A stretch of 64,000 nt of DNA from Sandaracinus amylolyticus (GCF_000737325.1 NZ_CP011125.1:5580001-5644000), one strand, 5' to 3'. Shown: positions 12,445 through 22,503, counted from the first letter of the stretch. A program made the numbers and translations. Notes: generated from the sequence alone by a model not told the origin.

Positions 12445-13704
12445 TCAGGGCTGGGGCGTCGGCGCGCTGGGCGCCGTCGCCGTGGCCGCGCCCGCGGGCG
12501 CGACGCGCACACCGTCACCGAGCTGATCGAGCGAGTCGGTCGCGACCTCTTCGCCCGGGCGCAGGCCCTCGGCGATGACGATCTCCTCGGAGGTTCGCTC
12601 CGCGATCGACACGACGCGCTCCTCGATCGCTCCGTCGACGACGACGAACACACGATCGACGCCCGCTTCCGTCATCACCGCGGACGCCGGGACCACCGCG
12701 ACGTCCTGCTGCGAGCCGGTCTCGATGCGCGCGGTCGCGAAGAGGCCCGGGCGCAGCAGGCGCTCGGGGTTCGGCACCACGGCCTCGACGGTCAGGCCGC
12801 GCGTCTCGCGCTGCACCGCGGCGCTCACGTAGCGCACCGTGCCCTCGAACGTGCGGTCCGGCACCGCGTCGACGGCGATGCGCACGGTCTGCCCGGGACG
12901 CACGGCCATCAGGTGCTGCTGCGGCACCTGCACCTCGATCCGAAGCGGATCGGTGCGCACGAGGCTGACGATCGGCGACTGCGGCGTGACGTACTCGCCG
13001 ACCGAGACGTTGCGGCTCGCGATCTCGCCCGAGAAGGGCGCACGCACCGTCGCCTCCGACGCGGACGTCGCGGCCTGCGCGAGCGTCGTGCGCGCCGCCG
13101 AGAGCGAGGAGATCGACGCGCGCGCGTTGTTGAGCGTCGTCTGGTATTGCTCGCGCGCCTGCGCGGCGCGGGTGCGCGTCTCGTCGAGCGCCTGCTGCGC
13201 GAGCACGCCGCGCTGCGCGAGCTCTTCCGCGCGCTGCAGGTTCGCCTGCGCGAGCTCGAGCGCCGACTGCGCGGCGCGCACGTCGGGCATGTCCTCGGCG
13301 CGCGGCACCGGGCCGTTCTCTTCCATGCCGAGGCGAGCGCGCGCCTGCTCGACCTGCGCGCGCGCCGACTGCGCCTGCAGGCGGTAGTCGACGTCGCGGA
13401 GCCGCACGATGGGCTGCCCCTCCTCGACGACCGCGCCGCGCTCGACGAGGACCTCCACGACGCGACCCGCGACGACCGACGTCAGCTGCGACTCCTCGTC
13501 CGCGACGAGGGTGCCGTCGAGCGTGAGCGTCACGGGCTGCTGTCGACCTTGGGCGGTCGTGGTGCGCACCGCGACCGCGGGCGTCTCGGCCTCGGAGCGC
13601 TGCGAGGCCTGCGCGTGGTCTCCGCCGCCGCCGCCGCACGCCGCGAGGCTCGACGCGAGGAGGAGGGTGATCGCGAGTCTTCTGTACCTATCTGCGACGT
13701 GCAT
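12445..13704 (-). CDS. RND periplasmic adaptor (membrane fusion) lipoprotein
   Basis: The product is 419 aa. The signal peptide ends at lipobox SLAAC followed by a Gly run. A biotinyl-lipoyl-like half (GRVVEVLVERGAVVEEGQPIVRL) precedes a long coiled-coil hairpin rich in Ala, Gln, Glu and Arg (about 120-220). The second lipoyl half is APFSGEIASRNVSVGEYV, followed by beta-barrel and membrane-proximal domains. ATG 13704 is preceded by a GAGGACC purine stretch. The start overlaps the tetR stop by 17 bp. It links the pump at 9046-12420 to the TolC-like channel. The longer frame upstream to 13980 is the tetR gene read out of frame and is not part of this protein. Confidence 0.92.
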   Translation of the reverse strand: MHVADRYRRLAITLLLASSLAACGGGGGDHAQASQRSEAETPAVAVRTTTAQGRQQPVTLTLDGTLVADEESQLTSVVAGRVVEVLVERGAVVEEGQPIVRLRDVDYRLQAQSARAQVEQARARLGMEENGPVPRAEDMPDVRAAQSALELAQANLQRAEELAQRGVLAQQALDETRTRAAQAREQYQTTLNNARASISSLSAARTTLAQAATSASEATVRAPFSGEIASRNVSVGEYVTPQSPIVSLVRTDPLRIEVQVPQQHLMAVRPGQTVRIAVDAVPDRTFEGTVRYVSAAVQRETRGLTVEAVVPNPERLLRPGLFATARIETGSQQDVAVVPASAVMTEAGVDRVFVVVDGAIEERVVSIAERTSEEIVIAEGLRPGEEVATDSLDQLGDGVRVAPAGAATATAPSAPTPQP

Positions 13705-14353
13705 TCGGTCCTCGTGCCGCGCGGGGGGTTGCACGGCGCGTGTCTTGTGGGGCTGACGACGGACGGAGCAAACGAAGAATCGTGTCCGTCCGGGGGATGG
13801 GGAACGGGAGGTGCGGCATGTCGGGCGCGCGCATCGACAGACCACGCATGAGGCAGACGAGCGCCGAGGCGAGCTCGACGGGGTCCGCATCCGGCTCGAT
13901 GTCGCCGTCCCGCTGGGCTTCTTCGATGCGCTCGGCGATGCGGCGATGAAGGCGACCGAAGTGCTCGTGGATGCGACCACGCAGGTGATCGGGGATGACC
14001 CCCTGCATCATCGCCTGCGCCACGACACGGCCCGGCTCGAGGCCGCCCGCACAGACACGGTCGCGCGAGCGCTCGATGCCCGCGACGAGCCGCTGGTACG
14101 CCGTGAGCTCGCCGTCCGACGCGAGATCCGCGTCGATCTTCGCGATCATCTGGTCGACGATCGCCCCGAAGATCGAGTCCTTGCTGTCGAAGTAGTGATA
14201 CACGAGGCCGTGCGAGAGGTTCGCGGCCGCCGCGATGTCGGAGATCTTCGACTGCGACAGGCCCTTCGCCGCGAAGACCCGGGCCGCCGCCGCGAGGATC
14301 TCCTCTCGGCGGGCATCACGAATCTCCTGGTTGTCTTTCGGCGAGCGCGGCAT
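13688..14353 (-). CDS. TetR-family repressor of the RND efflux locus
   Basis: The product is about 221 aa from ATG 14353 (MPRSPKDNQEIRD). An upstream in-frame ATG at 14392 lies inside the probable operator and is therefore less likely. The N-terminal HTH matches TetR (ILAAAARVFAAKGLSQSKISDIAAAANLSHGLVYHYFDSK, about residues 17-56). The ligand domain follows, with an Arg-rich tail. It is the first gene of the adaptor-pump operon, so it should autoregulate and also control the divergent outer-membrane gene. Its ligand is unknown. Confidence 0.9.
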   Translation of the reverse strand: MPRSPKDNQEIRDARREEILAAAARVFAAKGLSQSKISDIAAAANLSHGLVYHYFDSKDSIFGAIVDQMIAKIDADLASDGELTAYQRLVAGIERSRDRVCAGGLEPGRVVAQAMMQGVIPDHLRGRIHEHFGRLHRRIAERIEEAQRDGDIEPDADPVELASALVCLMRGLSMRAPDMPHLPFPIPRTDTILRLLRPSSAPQDTRRATPRAARGPNARRR

Positions 14354-14373
14354 CAGAAACTCGACGCGTTGAT

Positions 14374-14391
14374 TGACTGGTCGGTCAGTCA
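14374..14391. promoter_or_regulatory. TetR operator of the efflux locus
   Basis: TGACTGGTCGGTCAGTCA is an imperfect 18-bp palindrome with TGACTG/CAGTCA outer arms. It sits 20 bp upstream of the tetR ATG (14353) and 55 bp upstream of the divergent TolC-like gene. The position is right for one site to control both promoters. Binding is inferred from symmetry and position. Confidence 0.7.
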
Positions 14392-14446
14392 TTGGATCCG
14401 GGCGCTCTCGACGTCAAGCAGCTCGGACCCCACGGAGGCCCTCGAC

Positions 14447-15727
14447 ATGGATCGTGTTGTTCCCGTCCTCTCGCTCGTCGCGCTCGTGACGGCGCTCGTC
14501 GCCTCGCCAACCGGGGCCCACGCGCAGCAGCCGCTGCGCGAGTTCCTCGCCGCGCGCGGCACCGGCTCGCTCGACGTCCGCGAGGCGCGCGCGGCGCTGC
14601 GCCAGGCGCAGTCGCAGGTCGACGAAGCGCGCGCGCGGCTGCTGCCGAGCTTCACCGCGCAGGGTGGCTACCAGCGCAACGAGTTCGAGGCTGGGTTCAC
14701 GAACCCGGTGACCGGCGGACAGGTGGTCATCCAGCCCTTCGACTCGCTCACCGCGCAGTTCACCGCGACGGTGCCGCTGATCGACATCGGCAGCTGGTCG
14801 GTCTTCTTCCAGACCGAGGCCATCGCGGACTCGCAGTCGGCGCGGCTCGAGCTCGCCGACCAGAACGTCGCCGTCGCGATCGTGCAGATCTGGCATCAGC
14901 TGGTGGGCTCGCGCGCGGTGGTCGAGGCCTCGGAGCGCAACCTCGAGGCGCTCGAGCGCAACCGCGAAGCGGCGGCCGCGCGCGTCGAGGTCGGTGTCGC
15001 GGCGCAGCTCGAGCTCTCGCGCGCGGAGACCGAGGTGACGCGCGCGCAGCAGTCGCTCGCCGAGGCGCGGCTCGCGGTGGTGCTCGCGGCGCGCAACCTC
15101 GAGAACCTCACGGGCCTCACGCCGATCGACGAGCGCCCGTCGCTCGAGGAGGTGCCGCCGCACCTCGAGCCGTTCGACGCCTACATGGCGAACTCGAGCG
15201 ACCTCCCGGCGGTGCGCGCGGCGCGCGCGGCGTCGCGCGCGGCGGACATCGCGGCCGACACGGCGTGGACGTCGCTGCTGCCGATCATCAGCGGCTACGC
15301 GCGCGAGAGCGGCTCGAACGCCGCGGGTTTCCAGGGCGCGAACTGGTCGTACGCGCTCGGCGTGCAGGCCGTGTGGACGCTCGACTTCCTGCGTCCGGCG
15401 CAGATCGGAACACGCCAGGCGGCGGCCGAGGTGACCGAGGTGCAGCTCGAGCGCGCGGTGCAGCAGACCGAGACGTCGATCTTCGACGCGTACCAGCGCG
15501 TCGGCGCGGCGCGCGCACGGACGGACGCGGCGACCGCGGGCGTGGCGTCGGCGCAGCGCGCGGCCGAGGACGCGCGCGTGCGCTTCGAGGCGGGCGCGGC
15601 GACGCAGCTCGATCTGATCCAGGCCGAGCGCGATCTCTTCCAGGCCGAGGTGCTGCGCATCCAGGCGCTCGCGGATCTCCACGTCGCGCACGCCACGCTG
15701 CGCATCCGCGCCGGGATGGAGCTCTAG
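14447..15727 (+). CDS. TolC-like outer-membrane efflux channel
   Basis: The product is 426 aa, typical of TolC-family outer-membrane factors. The signal peptide ends near AHA|QQPLREF. Two internally similar halves are rich in Ala, Glu, Gln and Arg helices (REARAALRQAQSQVDEARARL near the start, AARARTDAATAG in the second half), alternating with beta segments such as SLTAQFTATVPLIDIGSW. A GGAGG site lies 8 bp before ATG 14447. The gene is divergent from tetR-adaptor-pump and shares the operator. It should supply the exit duct for the RND pump. Confidence 0.9.
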   Translation: MDRVVPVLSLVALVTALVASPTGAHAQQPLREFLAARGTGSLDVREARAALRQAQSQVDEARARLLPSFTAQGGYQRNEFEAGFTNPVTGGQVVIQPFDSLTAQFTATVPLIDIGSWSVFFQTEAIADSQSARLELADQNVAVAIVQIWHQLVGSRAVVEASERNLEALERNREAAAARVEVGVAAQLELSRAETEVTRAQQSLAEARLAVVLAARNLENLTGLTPIDERPSLEEVPPHLEPFDAYMANSSDLPAVRAARAASRAADIAADTAWTSLLPIISGYARESGSNAAGFQGANWSYALGVQAVWTLDFLRPAQIGTRQAAAEVTEVQLERAVQQTETSIFDAYQRVGAARARTDAATAGVASAQRAAEDARVRFEAGAATQLDLIQAERDLFQAEVLRIQALADLHVAHATLRIRAGMEL

Positions 15728-15734
15728 CGTCTGG

Positions 15735-15767
15735 TATCCTCCTCGACTGAATCGCCGTTCAGCCGAG
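15735..15767 (+). promoter_or_regulatory. Putative -10 (TATCCT) and dyad before the acyl-CoA dehydrogenase gene
   Basis: TATCCT (15735-15740) is followed at once by a dyad. CTCGACTGAA (15742-15751) and TTCAGCCGAG (15758-15767) are complementary at nine of ten positions around a 6-nt spacer. The location is near the transcription start and just before the GAGGAGG ribosome site. This fits an operator for a fatty-acid regulator or a 5'-UTR hairpin. No divergent regulator gene is adjacent. Confidence 0.5.
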
Positions 15768-15777
15768 GAGGCGCGCC

Positions 15778-16923
<1,146 letters not shown>

Positions 16924-16978
16924 CCGCGTCTGCTCCGCGGGTTCGTGATACACACGGGCCCGCGGAGGAAGCGCACGG

Positions 16979-17923
16979 ATGCTGGTCCCGTCGAAGGTCT
17001 CGTGGTGGCGTCTCGTCTTCGCGTACAAGGGAAGCGAGCTCCCGCGGACCAAGTACCGCATCGCCGGCGTGCTCATCGTCTCGATCTTCGTGACGATCCT
17101 CGAGGAGCTGCACGACTGGCACCCGAACCTGAAGCCACTGCCGTTCACGCTCGTCGGCGTCGCGCTCGGCATCTTCCTCGGCTTCCGGAACAACGCGAGC
17201 TACGACCGCTGGTGGGAGGGCCGCAAGCTCTGGGGCGCGCTCGTGAACACGACGCGCACGTTCACGCGGCAGGTGCTGACGATCATCGGCACGCAGCCCG
17301 ACGGCGCGCGCGTCGACGAGGGCGAGCTGCGCGCGTTCCAGCGCGAGATCGTGCTGCGGATCGCGGCGTTCGCGCACGCGCTGCGGCTCGCGCTGCGCGA
17401 CGAGGACGACCTCGCGCAGCTCGCGCCGTTCCTGCCGGCCGAGGAGATCGAGCAGCTGCGCAAGGAGAGCAACCGCCCGTTCGCGATCACGCAGGGCACC
17501 GCGGAGCGCATCCGCGCGGCGTGGCAGCGCGGGTGGATCCACACGATGCATCTCCCGGTGCTCGAGCAGTCGATGACGTCGCTCACCGACATCCAGGGCG
17601 GCTGCGAGCGCATCAAGGCGACGCCGATCCCGTTCTCGTACACCACGCTGATCCACCGGATCACGGCGGTGTACTGCTACGTGCTCCCGTTCGGGCTCGT
17701 CGACGAGATCGGCATCTACACGCCGTTCGCGGTGGGCATCGTCGCGTACGCGTTCTTCGGGCTCGACGTGGTCGGCGACGAGATCGAGATGCCGTTCGGC
17801 ACCGACCCGAACGACCTCCCGCTGCGCGCGATCTCGCGGATGATCGAGGTCAACCTGAGGCAGCGCATCGACGACCCCGAGCCGCCGCCGCTCCTGCGCC
17901 CGGTGGACGAGATCCTCGACTAA
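16979..17923 (+). CDS. Bestrophin-family (YneE/UPF0187) channel-like membrane protein
   Basis: The product is 314 aa. The N-terminal half has membrane helices around 27-45 and 55-70 and the bestrophin-typical LGFRNNASYDRWWEGRKLWGALVN. The C-terminal half has a further helix pair (RITAVYCYVLPFGLVDEIG; TPFAVGIVAYAFFGLDVVGDEIEMPFG) ending in the acidic region typical of the family. GGAGGAA precedes ATG 16979. Bacterial homologues form pentameric ion channels. Ion selectivity cannot be read here. The stop TAA (17921-17923) directly abuts the stop of the convergent gene. Confidence 0.87.
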   Translation: MLVPSKVSWWRLVFAYKGSELPRTKYRIAGVLIVSIFVTILEELHDWHPNLKPLPFTLVGVALGIFLGFRNNASYDRWWEGRKLWGALVNTTRTFTRQVLTIIGTQPDGARVDEGELRAFQREIVLRIAAFAHALRLALRDEDDLAQLAPFLPAEEIEQLRKESNRPFAITQGTAERIRAAWQRGWIHTMHLPVLEQSMTSLTDIQGGCERIKATPIPFSYTTLIHRITAVYCYVLPFGLVDEIGIYTPFAVGIVAYAFFGLDVVGDEIEMPFGTDPNDLPLRAISRMIEVNLRQRIDDPEPPPLLRPVDEILD

Positions 17924-19858
17924 CTAGAACACCAGCGAGCCGCACTGGCGCGTGACCGTGAGCGAGGTGAGGCGCGGCGAGATGATCTCCGTCGCGCTCG
18001 AGCGCATCGCCTCGAGCTGCACCTCGACCTCGATCCATCGCTGCGGCTCGACCGACGCCGCCACGAGCGCATCGTCGATCGACAGCGGCGACGTCGCAGG
18101 AGGCGCCTCGCCGACGAGGATCCACATCGCGCTCGCGAGCGCTTCGCGCGTCGCCGCGGTGCGCACGCGGAAGCGCATCAGCGTGCCGGGCGGGATCGAT
18201 CCCTCGAAGCGCAGCTCGCGCCACTCGGTCTCGACGTCGGCGCCCTCCGGGCATCCCTCGAAGGGCCGCCGATACCAGCCGCGCGGATCGGTCGCGAGGC
18301 GCAGCTGCTGCCCCGTCATGTCGGAGTACGTGTAGCGCTCGATGCCCGCGGGCACGACGCTCGTCGTCACCGTCGCATCGCCGAGCGTCGCGCCCGGCTC
18401 GATCACGGTCGCGTCGTCGGTGCCCTGGTTGATCGACCAGACCTGGCCGTCGAAGTCGATCGCCATGCCCTTGCTGCCGCGACCGTCGGTGCCCGGGACG
18501 ATCGAGAACATCGTCGGATCGTCGGCGTCGAGCCGCACCACGCCCGCGCCGTATCCCGCCGCCCAGACCCAGCCCGCGCCGTCGGCCGCGATCCCGTGGC
18601 AGTCGACGCCGACGTTCACGAACGTCCACCGCGCGCCCGCCGCGTCGTGATCGTAGCGGCCGATCGTGCTGGTGCCGTGCATCGCGACCCACACGCGCTG
18701 ATCCGCGTCGACCGTGATCCCGTACGGGTTGTGGCCCTCGGGGATCGAGACCTGCTGTTTGATGCACGAGTCTCCGTCGTCGCCGCACGGCGCGACGTCG
18801 CAGCTCGCGGTGTCGAGGCAGCGGCGCGTGTCGATGCGCCCGAGCACGCGCGCGCTGCGCCCCGCGATCCAGAGGTTCCCCGCGCCGTCGAGCGCGAACC
18901 CGTAGTTGTTCGTCGGCGACGCGGTGCGCACGACGATCGCGCCGTTCTCGCCGTCGAGCTTCCACGCGAGCCCTTCCCAACCGCCGACCCACACCGCGGT
19001 GATGATCTCGCCGTCGGGTCCGAGCGTGTCCTGCGCAGCGAGCGCGCGGAGGATGCCGCCATCGGGCAGCGACACGTTCCACAGCACGCAGTCGTCCTGG
19101 CCCCACGGCAGCACGTCGGTCGGCCCGGTCGAGGTGCGCACCACGCCGTCGCCGTCGGTGTCGGTGCAGTCCGCGCCGAGCACCGAGATCTTCGTGACGC
19201 TGCGGCCCGCGCGGTTCGCGACGTACACGTCGCCGAGCGAGTTCACCGAGGTCCGCGAGGGATCGTCGGCGCCGCCCGCGGGACCGGTGCGATACCGCGC
19301 AACCTCGACGCGAGTGCGCGTGTCGACCTTCGAGACGGTCCCGTCGCCGGTGTTCGCGATCCAGATGAACGCGGTCTCGATGCGCCGCGAGTCGAGGACG
19401 ATCGCGCCGTCGTCGTCGAGCCCCACGCCCTCGCTCTCGCTCCCGTCGGTGTGGCCTTCGGGATCGAACGGCGTGCCGGTGCCCGGCCCGAGGTGCTCTC
19501 CTTCGCACGACGGATCGCAGTCGCCGCAGCTCGAGAGCACGCCATCGTCGATCTGTCCGTCGCAGTCGTCGTCGCGGCCGTTGCACGCCTCGGCGACCGG
19601 CACGGGGGGATCCGACGTGCACGACCCGATCGCGCCTCCGTCGGTCGTGCCGGTGCCGTCGCACACGCCGTCGACGCACGCGCTCCCGGTCGGACACTCG
19701 GCGCTCGTCACGCACGGTGTGCCCCCGCCGTCGATGCGACCGCTGCAGTCGCAGCCGGCGAGGAGCATCGCGGGGACGACGAGCCCCAGGACGAGCGCGA
19801 GAGCGGGGACGCGAGTCTCCGGCGCGCGGAGGACGTGCGCCGGACGAGCGGATCTCAT
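17924..19858 (-). CDS. Secreted lipoprotein with MopE-like Cys motif and beta-propeller (NHL/Vgb-like)
   Basis: The product is 644 aa from ATG 19858, preceded by GAGGTG. The lipobox MLLAGC has Cys36. The N-terminus is Cys-rich: CVTSAECPTGSACVDGVCDG is a myxobacterial disulphide repeat, and CNGRDDDCDGQIDDG is a MopE-like Asp-rich motif that may bind Ca or Cu. Residues 150-520 repeat blades of the type FIWIANTGDGTVSKVDTRT and DVYVANRAGRSVTKI, as in NHL or virginiamycin-lyase-like propellers. The C-terminal domain is beta-rich. It is probably exported to the cell surface. Function is unknown. Confidence 0.75.
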   Translation of the reverse strand: MRSARPAHVLRAPETRVPALALVLGLVVPAMLLAGCDCSGRIDGGGTPCVTSAECPTGSACVDGVCDGTGTTDGGAIGSCTSDPPVPVAEACNGRDDDCDGQIDDGVLSSCGDCDPSCEGEHLGPGTGTPFDPEGHTDGSESEGVGLDDDGAIVLDSRRIETAFIWIANTGDGTVSKVDTRTRVEVARYRTGPAGGADDPSRTSVNSLGDVYVANRAGRSVTKISVLGADCTDTDGDGVVRTSTGPTDVLPWGQDDCVLWNVSLPDGGILRALAAQDTLGPDGEIITAVWVGGWEGLAWKLDGENGAIVVRTASPTNNYGFALDGAGNLWIAGRSARVLGRIDTRRCLDTASCDVAPCGDDGDSCIKQQVSIPEGHNPYGITVDADQRVWVAMHGTSTIGRYDHDAAGARWTFVNVGVDCHGIAADGAGWVWAAGYGAGVVRLDADDPTMFSIVPGTDGRGSKGMAIDFDGQVWSINQGTDDATVIEPGATLGDATVTTSVVPAGIERYTYSDMTGQQLRLATDPRGWYRRPFEGCPEGADVETEWRELRFEGSIPPGTLMRFRVRTAATREALASAMWILVGEAPPATSPLSIDDALVAASVEPQRWIEVEVQLEAMRSSATEIISPRLTSLTVTRQCGSLVF

Positions 19859-19940
19859 GAGCACCTCGGTGATCGAGAAGAGGACGACCGCGCCCCATCG
19901 CACGATGCGAGCCACCTTCCGCGCGCCGTGCCACCCGCGC

Positions 19941-19946
19941 TACGCT
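19941..19946 (+). promoter_or_regulatory. Short-spaced -10 hexamer TACGCT before GTG 19953
   Basis: TACGCT ends 6 nt before GTG 19953 and no ribosome binding site is visible, so transcription would start at or very near the start codon. This supports the GTG 19953 start for the next gene over the longer ATG 19905 form. Confidence 0.5.
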
Positions 19947-19952
19947 GCTCTG

Positions 19953-20363
19953 GTGCCCCGGCAGTTCGAGAGCGCGAAGGCCCTCGCGCAGGTGCGCCGC
20001 ATCCTCGACTACGCCGCGGCCGGCGTCGGCGGGATCGCGTGCATCGCGACCTGCCACGGCGACGTCGTCGAGCACGTCGCGCACGCGGACTGGGTCGACG
20101 CGGCGGACGTCGCGCGCTGGGGCGCGGTCGCGTGCGCCGGGATCCACGCGGATCCGACGCAAGAGCGCGATCACGTCTCGCGCGTGCTCGGCCCCGCGAC
20201 CGCGCACGCCGCGCCGCTCGGTCGCGGGTACGTCCTCGCGCTGCTCGCCCCCGAGACGGTGCCCGGCAGCATCGCGCTGCACCGCCTGCTGCGCGCTCGG
20301 CCGCTCCTCGAGCGCATGCTCCGCCGCCCGAGCACACCCGCGCCGCGACGCAACCTCGCCTAG
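19953..20363 (+). CDS. Hypothetical protein, possibly roadblock/LC7-like
   Basis: The product is 136 aa from GTG 19953; an in-frame ATG at 19905 would add 16 residues. It begins with a helix (FESAKALAQVRRILDYAAAG), followed by an alternating beta/alpha region (GGIACIATCHGDVVEHV, then GRGYVLALLAPETVP). The order helix, short strands and GYVLALL strand resembles roadblock/LC7 proteins, common in myxobacterial GTPase and kinase modules. That assignment is weak. It lies 54 bp upstream of a Ser/Thr kinase gene on the same strand and may be expressed with it. Confidence 0.6.
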   Translation: MPRQFESAKALAQVRRILDYAAAGVGGIACIATCHGDVVEHVAHADWVDAADVARWGAVACAGIHADPTQERDHVSRVLGPATAHAAPLGRGYVLALLAPETVPGSIALHRLLRARPLLERMLRRPSTPAPRRNLA

Positions 20364-20417
20364 CGCGCGTGACCCGATCGAGCGCGGCCCTCCCACTTCG
20401 GATCCGGAGGGCAGCCG

Positions 20418-21734
20418 ATGTCGCGCTCCACATCGATCCGGGGCCAGGCAGACGCACGCGAGAGCGGCGTCAGGTTCGGCGACTACGAGCTGGTCGCACG
20501 CATCGCGAACGGAGGCATGGGCGCGGTGTGGGCGGCGCGCGCACCGGGCCCGCGCGGCCTCGCGCGCTGCGTCGCGATGAAGGTGCCGTATCGCGCGAGC
20601 GAGGACGCGGACGCGATCCTCGACGAGGCGCACATCGCGCGTGCGATCGATCATCCGCACGTCGTCCGCGTGCTCGACGTGGCGACCGACACGACGGGCA
20701 ACCGCGCGCTCGTGATGGAGTTCGTGGACGGCGCGTCGCTGCGCGAGCTCTTCGAGGCCGAGGCGGTCCCTCCGCGCATCGCGATGCGCGTGGTGCACGA
20801 CGCGCTGCTCGGGCTCGAGGCTACGCACGAGGCGCGCGACGAGAGCGGACGTCTGCTCGAGATCGTGCACTGCGACGTCTCGCCCGCGAACATCCTCGTG
20901 CGCACCGACGGGCACGCGCTCCTGACCGATTTCGGCGTCGCGCGCACCGCGGATCACGCGCCGCGCACGCCGCCCGGACGCGTGAAGGGCAAGGTCGGCT
21001 ACCTCGCGCCCGAGCAGATCCGGAGCCAGCGCGTCGACCGGCGCACCGACGTCTACGCGATGGGCGTGGTGCTCTGGGAGATGCTCGCGGGCCGTCGTCT
21101 GTTCGAGGGCGGGCTCGCTGCGCTCCTGCGCGAGCCCGAGCGCGAGGCGCCGCCGATCGCGACCATCGCGCCCACCGCGATCGCGCTGCAGGGGACGCTC
21201 ACGGGCGCCCTCGCGCGGGATCGCGCAGCGCGCTTCTCGAGCGCACGGGACTTCGCCCACGCGCTCGAGCGCGCCGCGCCCGCGCTCGGGGGGCTCGCGA
21301 CGCGCGACGAGGTCGCGCGCCACGTGCGACGCGTCATGGGCGACCGCATCGAAGGGGCGCGCGGCGCGATCATCGCGGCGCTCGAGCAGCACGCGGACGT
21401 GATCACGCGCGACGTCGCGCCGATGCGGCGGCGCGAGCGGACCGGCGCGTACGCGAAGCGGCGCGATCAGGACGCGACGCGGGGCGCGCGGCCGTCTGCG
21501 GTGGCGGAGATGGCGGCGAGCGGTGTGCGACGCCGCGTGCGCCTCGAGGAAGCGTCGACCGAGCTCGCGATGGCCGTTGCCGATCCCACGCTGATCGACG
21601 CGCCGCTCGCCGTCGCGCCGATCGGCCCCGCGGCGCGCGCTCGCCTCGCGCTCGCGATGATGCGGACGCGCGGTCTCGCGCTCGCCCACGAAGCGCTGCG
21701 CTGGGTCGCCGCGCTGATCGCGCGCTGGCGCTGA
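20418..21734 (+). CDS. Hanks-type Ser/Thr protein kinase (non-RD)
   Basis: The product is 438 aa; GGAGGG precedes ATG 20418. The kinase domain covers about 21-290: Gly loop IANGGMGAV, catalytic Lys55 (CVAMKV), probable alpha-C Glu70, catalytic loop HCDVSPANIL (151-160), DFG at 171-173 and YLAPEQ. The Arg of HRD is Cys152, so this is a non-RD kinase that may not need activation-loop phosphorylation. The C-terminal 150 residues are Arg-rich and lack a clear transmembrane or PASTA region, so the protein is probably cytoplasmic. TGA 21732-21734 abuts the convergent stop in TGATCA. Confidence 0.9.
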   Translation: MSRSTSIRGQADARESGVRFGDYELVARIANGGMGAVWAARAPGPRGLARCVAMKVPYRASEDADAILDEAHIARAIDHPHVVRVLDVATDTTGNRALVMEFVDGASLRELFEAEAVPPRIAMRVVHDALLGLEATHEARDESGRLLEIVHCDVSPANILVRTDGHALLTDFGVARTADHAPRTPPGRVKGKVGYLAPEQIRSQRVDRRTDVYAMGVVLWEMLAGRRLFEGGLAALLREPEREAPPIATIAPTAIALQGTLTGALARDRAARFSSARDFAHALERAAPALGGLATRDEVARHVRRVMGDRIEGARGAIIAALEQHADVITRDVAPMRRRERTGAYAKRRDQDATRGARPSAVAEMAASGVRRRVRLEEASTELAMAVADPTLIDAPLAVAPIGPAARARLALAMMRTRGLALAHEALRWVAALIARWR

Positions 21735-22448
21735 TCAGGCCGCGGCGCGCAGCTCCGACGCCGTCGGCTGCTCGGGACCGACGAGCGACTCGATCGTCTC
21801 GTCGACCAGATCGACGTCGAGCGCGAGCTCTCGGCGCACCTCGGCGAGCGGACGCTCCCAGCGCTCCGCCCAGCGGTACCCGAAGAGCGAGCGCGCGCGC
21901 TTGCCGAGCAACCAGCCGCGCGAGATCGCGCGCATGCGCGCGTCGCGATCGTCCATCGCGTAGAAGAGCGTGTTCAGCATGCCGACGGTCAGCAGCATCG
22001 ACGCGAGCGGCGCGCGGAACTGCGCGAGATAGAACGCCTGCAGGCCGAGCTCGCCCGCGACGTCGGTCGGGAAGCCGGTCGCGACGTGCCAGACGTCGTG
22101 CGTCTCGCGCAGGTGCGCGCGGACGAAGTCGAAGTCGCTGTGCACCGCGTTGACCTCGATGTCCTCGGGGTCGAGCTGGTTGTCGATCAGGAAGTCCGCG
22201 AACGCGCGGCCGAGCGAGCCCTCGGGCATCGCCGCGAGCTTCGCGACCTCGATGCGCCCGATGCGCGGCCGATCACGGAGCGCGTCGAGGTGCTCGGGGT
22301 GGCGCCGGAACTCCTCTTCGACGCGCGCGGCGAGCTCCGCGGACTCCATCGCGTCGGCGATGCGGAACACCTCGTCGAGACGACGCGGGTCGCGCACCAG
22401 ACGCAGCACCGCACGCACGAGCAAGAGCGAGTTGAGCGGCTTCCACAT
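21735..22448 (-). CDS. Coq4-family protein
   Basis: The product is 237 aa from ATG 22448, preceded by AGGAGG. It carries the Coq4 metal motif HDxxH-x11-E: HDVWH at 117-121 and Glu133, followed by LGLQAFYLAQFRAPLAS. Eukaryotic and bacterial COQ4 proteins act in ubiquinone biosynthesis, and oxidative decarboxylation of the quinone ring has been reported for them. No other quinone gene is nearby. It is divergent from a TetR gene with a dyad between them, so expression is probably repressed by that regulator. The frame is open to 22583, but the extension would overlap the operator. Confidence 0.82.
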   Translation of the reverse strand: MWKPLNSLLLVRAVLRLVRDPRRLDEVFRIADAMESAELAARVEEEFRRHPEHLDALRDRPRIGRIEVAKLAAMPEGSLGRAFADFLIDNQLDPEDIEVNAVHSDFDFVRAHLRETHDVWHVATGFPTDVAGELGLQAFYLAQFRAPLASMLLTVGMLNTLFYAMDDRDARMRAISRGWLLGKRARSLFGYRWAERWERPLAEVRRELALDVDLVDETIESLVGPEQPTASELRAAA

Positions 22449-22479
22449 CGCGATGTGCCTCCTAGCGCGGGTCGAGATA

Positions 22480-22503
22480 GAATGTGAGCCACAGCTCACG
22501 TTC
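22480..22503. promoter_or_regulatory. Probable TetR operator between coq4-like and tetR genes
   Basis: GAATGTGAGC (22480-22489) and GCTCACGTTC (22494-22503) form 10-bp arms with one mismatch around CACA. The site is centred in the 73-bp divergent spacer, 31 bp from the Coq4 start and 18 bp from the TetR start. Repressor binding is inferred from position and symmetry. Confidence 0.68.

Noticed and set aside
14353-14392. Longer tetR start at 14392
   Set aside because: It would place the 18-bp operator in the coding sequence and lies outside the conserved TetR N-terminal arm.
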